Of a stretch of DNA of 64,000 bases, positions 57,415 to 64,000 are shown piece after piece. Where the stretch lies: assembly GCA_017354895.1 (NCBI GenBank), contig CP071496.1, positions 2,790,001 through 2,854,000 on the forward strand, read 5' to 3'. This DNA is from Podospora comata (taxonomy: Eukaryota > Ascomycota > Sordariomycetes > Sordariales > Podosporaceae). The notes below the pieces were generated by a model, which had not been told where the DNA came from, did no database searches, and saw nothing but the letters and a program-made list of their open reading frames with translations. The position numbers and the translations under genes were made by a program. Numbering within the stretch: position 1 is the first letter of the stretch; every line of letters starts with the position of its first letter.

Positions 57415-60400
57415 TCATTGCCCCTTCCGGGCCTTCTCCTGAGCCCTCGCTTCCCTCGCCGCCCTCACCAACGGCGCCAGGGAAGATAGCTCAACGCATG
57501 TCTTCATGAAGTCGTGCTATCATCACAGTGTCAGCGTCATAGTCTCCCAAAACAGTCGGAAAACAACCACCCCCATCAAAAATACAAAAGAAACAAGCGG
57601 GGAAGAAATAAAAGACTCACCCTCAACAAATCATGCGCGCTCGCCCTCTTCTCCGGATCCACCTTGAGCGCAAAGTACAAGAAATCCCTAAACACGGGCG
57701 ACAGATCCTGCTCGTTCTTGATGGTGGGCGTCCCGTTGGTAGCGATCAGCCACAGCGCCCTCAGCGGCGACTCGGTCAGGTACGGCGGCTCCCCCTCGAT
57801 CATCTCGATGGCCATGATGCCCAAGCTCCAAATGTCGACTTTGCGCCCGTACTCCTTTCGCGTAACCACCTCCGGCGCCATCCAATAGGGGGTTCCCACC
57901 ATGGTCGTACGCTTGTTTTGCGCCTCGTTGATGGTGGCGCAGAAGCCAAAGTCGGCTGTTGATTTTGGTTAGCCCAAGAACTCAAGAGTACCCAGGTAAT
58001 TGTGAGGTTACATACTGAGTTTGATATTACCCTCCATGCTCAACAAAATGTTGTCGCTCTTGATGTCCCGATGAATCACACCCTTGGAATGCAAATGCTG
58101 CAATCCCCTGAGCGTCTCCCTGCACACGCTCGCAATCTGCCCCTCGGTCATAATGTTGAACGTCACCACGTCCGTCAAGCTGCCGCCTTCCATAAACTCC
58201 ATCACAACCCACAACTCGCCCGCACAGAGATAACTGTCGATAAAGTTGACGATATTTGGGTGCGAGGATTCCTTCATGACCAGGATTTCGTTTATGATCA
58301 AGTCCTTCTTGGGTTGTTGCTCCAGGTTCATCTGCTTAATCGCCACCAGCCTGTTAGACCCTCGCTCATGTCCAGTAAACACTCCGCCGGAGGCACCCTG
58401 GCCGATCTTGGTAAACCCGCGGTAGACTTCCCGCGGGTCGCCCTCGGAGCATATCCTCTTGAGGGCGGCGACCACGTCAACTCCGTTAGACTGTCGTGGT
58501 CGGTGTCGTGGGCGGGTTGAGTTGGCTTGTGCGACTTGCTGTTGGGATTGTGGTACCCGACCCGCTTGCTCGGCTTGTCGGAGATGGGGGTGTTGGGAGG
58601 ATGGCGGGGTGGGCTGTTGGTGTTGTTGTCGCTTGCTGGTCGCCCGACCCAGCTGGCCCGTCATGGCCGCTTGGGCTTGTGCCATGGCTTGCTCTTGTTG
58701 TTGCTGCATCAGCTGCTGCTGGTATATGGCTGCTTGGCTGGGGGTGGTGACAGCCGTTGTAGCTTGTGATGACGACGGCAGGTAAGGGGAGGTGCCGTTC
58801 GCTCGCGAGTTTGATCTGGACCGGAGCTCCTCCGGCAACATTGGGATGTTGTCCTTTGGTGGGAGATATGGTGTGGCACCATCTTCTCCTGGATGTGGCA
58901 TGCCAATTCCGGAGTCCTTTGCTGGATATCCAGGCTGCTGCTGCGTCCTCGAGGGAAGACTGGTTGGTGGTTTTGGCGCCGGTCGGCTAGGCATAAGGTT
59001 GGCATCTTTGACTGGAGGAGCAGGCCCCTTGGGGACCGGAGGGGGTGCGCGAGGGTTCTCGAAACTGCCTTCGTGGGTGACAGTTGGGAATCTCGGACTT
59101 GCAGGAGGGCTTATCAAAGGCGACATCGATGTGTACCCAGAAGTGAGCACACTTGGGGAGGGAAGGGTCGAGGCCGCCGAAGAGGGTGTGCTCCCAGATA
59201 GTCCTCGGTAATCGTTTGCTCGCGCATCGTGAAACTTCTCTAGTTGTACGTCTTCCTGGGGCTTTTCTGTAGTCTCCTTGTAAAATGTCAAAACATCGAC
59301 AAGTATCTGGGGGTGTTCACGTGTGTCCTTCTCCGTGATGCCGCTCTCGTTGATTAATCGCTGCCACTCTTTTGGCAAGCCCTGTCAGTAAATAATGGTT
59401 AGCCCAGCCGTTTGAAAGCTACCGAGAAAGCTAAAAAGGAGGCTACGAACAGTAAACTGGCCCGTCGTGCTGTCATAACCAACATGGGTGACATGCACTG
59501 GGTTTTCTGGCGCCGAGATCAATGGCTTCTTTGGCGAGCCGACCAGACTATTCATGAAGCCTGAGAAGCCCGACTTTTTCCTCAAGACACTGGGCATCTT
59601 GGTCTCCTTCGTCTCGTCTGAATACCTCTTCGGCCCGGTCGAGCTCTCCGTCTTTGACGAGCCGCTGGCCTTCTCATTTAGAGACGATGCCTCTGTGGCG
59701 GAGAAGCTCGCCGATTGGCGGAGGGGCGGAGGTGAGTTGCCCATGACTCGGGCGTCCGAATTGGCTTGCGACAAGGCGTGAGGAGTTGATCGCGGCGGGG
59801 ATGTGTTACGCTTGGCGATGTTATTGTGGAAGTGGTGGTGGTGCGAGGTGGTTGTGCTTGTTGCGACGGGTGTGGTGTGGTGCGTGGGTGACTTCGTCGC
59901 TTCAATGCGATTGAGAATGGCAGTGCCGTCAAAGGGAGCGCCAATTAGCTCGTCCGAGGTCTTGGTGCTGAGGGGTCGATGTTGAGCGCGGGGGGCAGTG
60001 GACGATGATCTGGACAGCGACAGCTTTGGCGGCTTTGGTGCAGGTGCCGTAGAGTCGCGGGCGGGAAGGATGGGCGCGGTATGCGATCGGTTTGCTGGGG
60101 AGAGGGCCGACGAGGGTGCCGGTGGTGCGGCGGGGATGCGTGGCGAGGTGGTCTTGTTGTAGGCCTGCTTCTGCTTGTCGGACGCGTTTGGATGCTGGAG
60201 GTGCTTTGGGGCGGCGGGACTACTTCTGGCTAGGGGGGCGCTTGGGGCCCGCTTCAAGCTCGTCGAGCTTCGTTTGCTCCCTAAAGATTGGGCGTCAACT
60301 CCACGACCATCGACACTGACACTGACGCTACTGTAGACGCTGGAGGGATGATGGTGGTTCGGCGGGGGCTTCTTGGTGAGCCTGCGACGGTGTGAACTGC

Positions 60401-60437
60401 CGTTGCCGTTGAAAGAAGAAGTCTTGGGACTGTCCAT
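57415..60437 (-). CDS. p21-activated protein kinase (Ste20/Cla4 family)
   Basis: Four exons (60437-59451, 59381-58016, 57955-57621, 57516-57415) with introns of 69, 60 and 104 nt give 929 residues. Family knowledge: an effector of Cdc42/Rac that controls polarity and MAP-kinase signalling. Residues 1-310 are basic and S/P/H-rich. The CRIB/PBD is at about 315-365 ([19 protein letters not shown], then [17 protein letters not shown]), split by the first intron. A proline- and glutamine-rich linker precedes the kinase domain at about 651-915: GQGASGGVF, Lys678 (VAIKQM), HRDIKSDN with Asp768, DFG at 786-788, GTPYWMAPE. All catalytic residues are present. No PH domain is visible before the CRIB, which favours Ste20 over Cla4. 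The first donor (GTTCGT) is non-consensus, but the join restores the CRIB exactly. Confidence 0.95.
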
Positions 60438-63400
60438 CTCTCTCTTCCAGTTGCTCCCGGTCTCCCGTCTCAAGACAGACTCACGGCACAAAGGAGGGTT
60501 GGGACTGGGACACGGGCGGATGGGGTGGCAGCATTAAACAATCAGATAATAATAATACTTAGCAATAATAGGGAGAGAAGAAACCATGGAAACATACGAA
60601 TTCTATGTGAGGTGACTCCAGGGGGGAGGGGGGGCAGTCACAGTAATTGAGGTACGGAGCGAGGGTAGCAGAGTGCAAAATTGCGTTTTGGCCTCTCGTT
60701 TTTTCGTTGTCGTCCTCCTCGCCTTCTGCTTGGCTGTGCTTCAGTTCAGTCCTTGTACATGCTGCTACAGAGAAGACCTTGGCTTCCCCCGGGCCATCGT
60801 GGTGGCATTTGACGGAGACGCAGCGCGATTGAGACTGCCGGACACAGTGCGAGCCAGACGCAACATCGGCGGCAAAGGGAACGAACGGAGAGGAGGGGCA
60901 GCAGGCAAGACGACGAGACCCAGCCAGGGAACAGGGGGGCCTTGTCAGAACGGACACCGGACTAACCCTCCCGGGCCACCGTTTTCTAGAACTCAGGCGG
61001 ACGACAAGGTGGTGACAGGACGACAGCAGTCACAAGCTCCCGCGCGTTAAAAAAAATGAAAAAGATGGGATGGCAGGCAGGTTGCTATGAGCAGCGCATG
61101 AACCACCAAGCAGCAATCAGGCACGAGAGGCTGCCGCACTATCGGTTGTTGCTCTCCTCTAGTCAAATCATTGCTCAACTTGTGAGGTCTGGCGTGACCC
61201 TTATCCAAAGTCAGGATACCCCTCAGTCACAGCTCCTGTTTCCTAGGGGGCCTTAATGCCTCGTACCCAGCCACCAAGCTCTCAAGGCTTGTGACAAAGC
61301 CTTGTCGATTCGGACCGTGCTTGCATGAGTTTAAAATGGCAGGATGATGGGTTTGGAGCAAACATGTCCTGCTTCTGGGTCTGAGCGGGACACGTGAGTG
61401 GGGAGATCGGCTTTGAAGGGGCACAGTGGGAATTCGACTGATCGATAACCCTGATGATGGGATTGTGGAGAGGTGGGGGGGCATGGAGAAGAAGCATGCG
61501 AGCCAGTTGAGTTCAACACCCACAGTTCAGCTTGATTTCACGGAGGGCAATACATAAAGAGATAAAGGTAGTGGTGGTGTAGAGATAGGATTATCAGGTT
61601 TGTGTGGTGGTTGGAACCGCCGGCGAGGTTTCCTTGAATTGTGCCCAGCAAAGTGGCAGGAAAACCGTTGGAAATGACCGCCGATCGACAAGGGTCGCCT
61701 AGGAGGGTCCCATTTTGACCCCACACCAGCCTACCCGACCATCAGGGTTCGCCCGTGCTTTTGCTCTCCGTTTCAAAACTACCCAGCAACATCCAGCTGC
61801 CCATCATCATGCTCGAAGCTGCATGGAATCACGATGCCATGGGCGGTTCCGCCGGCAGGGCATCATATCTAAGGTTGCTCCCGAGGAACCCTTCCTCTCT
61901 CGTGCAGAAACCTGCACATGGGGCACTGTACATACATCGACCCCGTACCTCGTCTTGCCACACTTTCTCTATTATTCTGTTGCATGTCAGCGAACACCGA
62001 AGTCTCCGAGATATCTGGGTCAACCGCATGGTTTTCATTGTTTTCTCAACATGCTGACGGGGGCTCGGGCAGCACTTGGGCACCGCTACGATTGAGAAGA
62101 GAATAGGTAGTGACATGACAGGCTAGATGTTAGGATGCTTGGTGTCAGACCAGACAGATGCCAGTAACCATCCTAAAATGCATCACATCGACGGGTGATA
62201 GACCCCGCAGCAAGCCGTCGATCATAAACGGGTGATTTAAAATCTTATGGGGGCGCAATGGCATATCACGATATCAATTATCAAGGAGACAGCTCTGTTG
62301 GGAAGTAGGAAGATGTATCAAACCCTAACCCTTCCGCTACTATTTGACGCTTTACACTTGGTTTTGTCTAGAAGAATATTCCTCATCCTTCAACACAACT
62401 GTCTCTGCAAAGAGTGGTGATTGTCTGAAGATCCTATCAATGAACGTTAGATATCATTGGGCTCGATATCAGTATCATGGCATCTCTATTTTGATCAACT
62501 CCTGGTAGCCATTCCTAGTCAGACACGCGGCCAAAACTTCTGTATTCTGTCGGTGTTAACTAGGATTTGTTATAGGTCGCACTGCTACCGCCCATAATAC
62601 AACAGCAACAGCGACTACCAGCTGTCACTACATCCACCTGCTACCATGGCCATGAGCCCCAACTTCCCAAATCGCCTGTCAACGGAACGGCTGCTGCAGC
62701 AGGTATGCAGCCAATGCACCAGCCCTCGTCACTCCGTGTCTGTTTTTGGAACCGTGGAGGAAGAGAGCCGGCACATTTTCGTACTGTACCAGTTTGTACA
62801 CTGTGTCGTTGGAGCAAGCCTACAGTGGACAGACCTTCCAGAACAACAACGGAAGCCGGCGAGATTGGGCAGCATATGGGAATAACGGGCAGCTGCACCA
62901 CGGAAGAAAACGATGAATCGCTCTCCCCGGAGATAGGCTTCGAGAACCCGAGACATAGACTTCACTACGAAACACCAAGATCTGAGCTGACTCTGCACGC
63001 TTCAACTCCATCCTCTGTTCTTTGGTGTTCAACAGCAGTCTATGTCACTGTTTCTGGCCCATGAAAAACTGCCTTCATACGTTGATGGACTTGCCAATAT
63101 GCTTCTCTTTTGACTAACGCATATGTCCCTCTCATCTAGGTAAATAATCACGAGTTCAACCCACACGCAGCCATCCAGACCATCATGAAACGCATGTTCC
63201 GAGTCTCAGTCACTGACAAGCTATCTGAATGAGACCAATGGATTATAGACACGGACCTGGCCTCATGAGGAGAGGCCTTCCCCGGAATGACCTGACTGGA
63301 CAGATATACGCCGTTATGCGATGAGGGGAGATGACGATACCGGGGTTAACAACGCTGTGTTCACATCCCCTTCTCCTTCTTATTAGCTGCTCGGCACACG

Positions 63401-64000
63401 GCAGACGCCACCTTCTTCCACCTGCCCTCTGGAGAGTGATGAGACGGGCCCTCGGGCGAGGAACAGAGTCGGGCACTTTACTTCACACGACATTTCGGCG
63501 CGCAAAACGGGAGTGCACAGGTCGGCGTGGTTTGGGGGCCGACTGGATCAAGCCGATGCCAGCGTTGCAAGGCTTGGTGGTAGGATCTAGAGGCCGTTGA
63601 TAACAGGTACAAAAGCACATCAGCTCGGTCTTTTTGTGTATCGTGACTAGGAGAGCGCATCGCGGACCCGAAATTTGTTCTCATATTGGTCCTTTATAGG
63701 TTGGTATAGAGTCGTATCCGAAAATCGCCTGTCGAGAACCAAAGCCTTCGACACACTCTGATGTTATCTTGAACATTATTAGTTTCAGCTATAGATGCCG
63801 CAAGCCATACGATATGATCTGGCTCTCAGCTGACTAGATCCATGTAGGACATAAATGGACATCGACTCCCAGTTGCACTCTGATAGCTGGCACTATATAT
63901 TGCCTGAGACCCGTCCAGTTTCCTTCCGAACCGTCCTTCTGTGTTCATTCCTCTCTCATCATCTCGATATCTTTCAGACCTTGCCAATCTGTTACTCACC
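60438..64000. other. right-hand 3.6 kb: PAK promoter and gene-free DNA
   Basis: The first several hundred bases are the PAK 5' region. Beyond that, frames are short and lack domains or splice partners on both strands. One telomere-like AACCCTAACC lies at 62321-62330. A gene just beyond the right edge could have its promoter here: the last 60 bases are C/T-rich. Confidence 0.45.

Noticed and set aside
1-64000. CRISPR arrays, bacterial operons, riboswitches
   Set aside because: Spliceosomal introns and gene content show a eukaryotic nuclear locus; no regularly spaced repeat array is present.

Overview
The window is nuclear DNA of a filamentous ascomycete, most likely a Sordariomycete. This rests on short spliceosomal introns (about 50-105 nt; one of 189 nt) with GT..AG ends and CTAAC/CTGAC branch points, low-complexity protein tails, dispersed CCTACCTA tracts, and a right half made of ordinary fungal housekeeping genes on both strands. 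Gene models below were built by joining reading frames at splice sites that keep the codon phase.

Left part (about 0.3-28 kb): a gene-poor accessory region with two uncharacterised paralogous families. Family P has five plus-strand copies (332-1933, 9610-11074, 16767-18287, 22726-23447, 27242-27871). Each has a basic low-complexity head, a core that reads like a decayed retropepsin-type aspartic protease fold, and usually a Q-, P- or acid-rich tail. Family M has three minus-strand copies (4280-5299, 20536-21435, 24635-25467). Each has a tiny first exon (12, 15 or 18 codons), a phase-0 intron at the same place, a shared HVxW core and a shared C-terminal GDxSGLxxVM motif. Three P copies are each followed by an M copy in convergent orientation, so the locus looks like a repeated two-gene module. 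An unrelated minus-strand gene (13412-14159) sits where the M partner of the second P copy would be and carries a GC-AG intron. The biological role is unknown; this is the candidate undescribed system.

Middle (28-37 kb): a secreted type-B carboxylesterase (31570-33620, minus, four exons) between long stretches without convincing genes. A tRNA-Glu(CTC) 3'-half remnant lies near 35.5 kb.

Right part (37-60.5 kb): compact conserved genes. They are a Ysc84/SH3 actin-patch protein, an Sft1-like Golgi SNARE, an Age2/SMAP-type ArfGAP, methionine-R-sulfoxide reductase, an unrecognised 511-residue protein, an RSC9-like ARID chromatin-remodelling subunit, a short-chain dehydrogenase with a mitochondrial-type leader, and a CRIB-containing PAK kinase. 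Several share divergent promoters or end convergently within about 120-620 bp. The 4.8 kb gap between RSC9 and the dehydrogenase holds a perfect 82-bp palindrome. The last 3.5 kb contain no gene that I can support.
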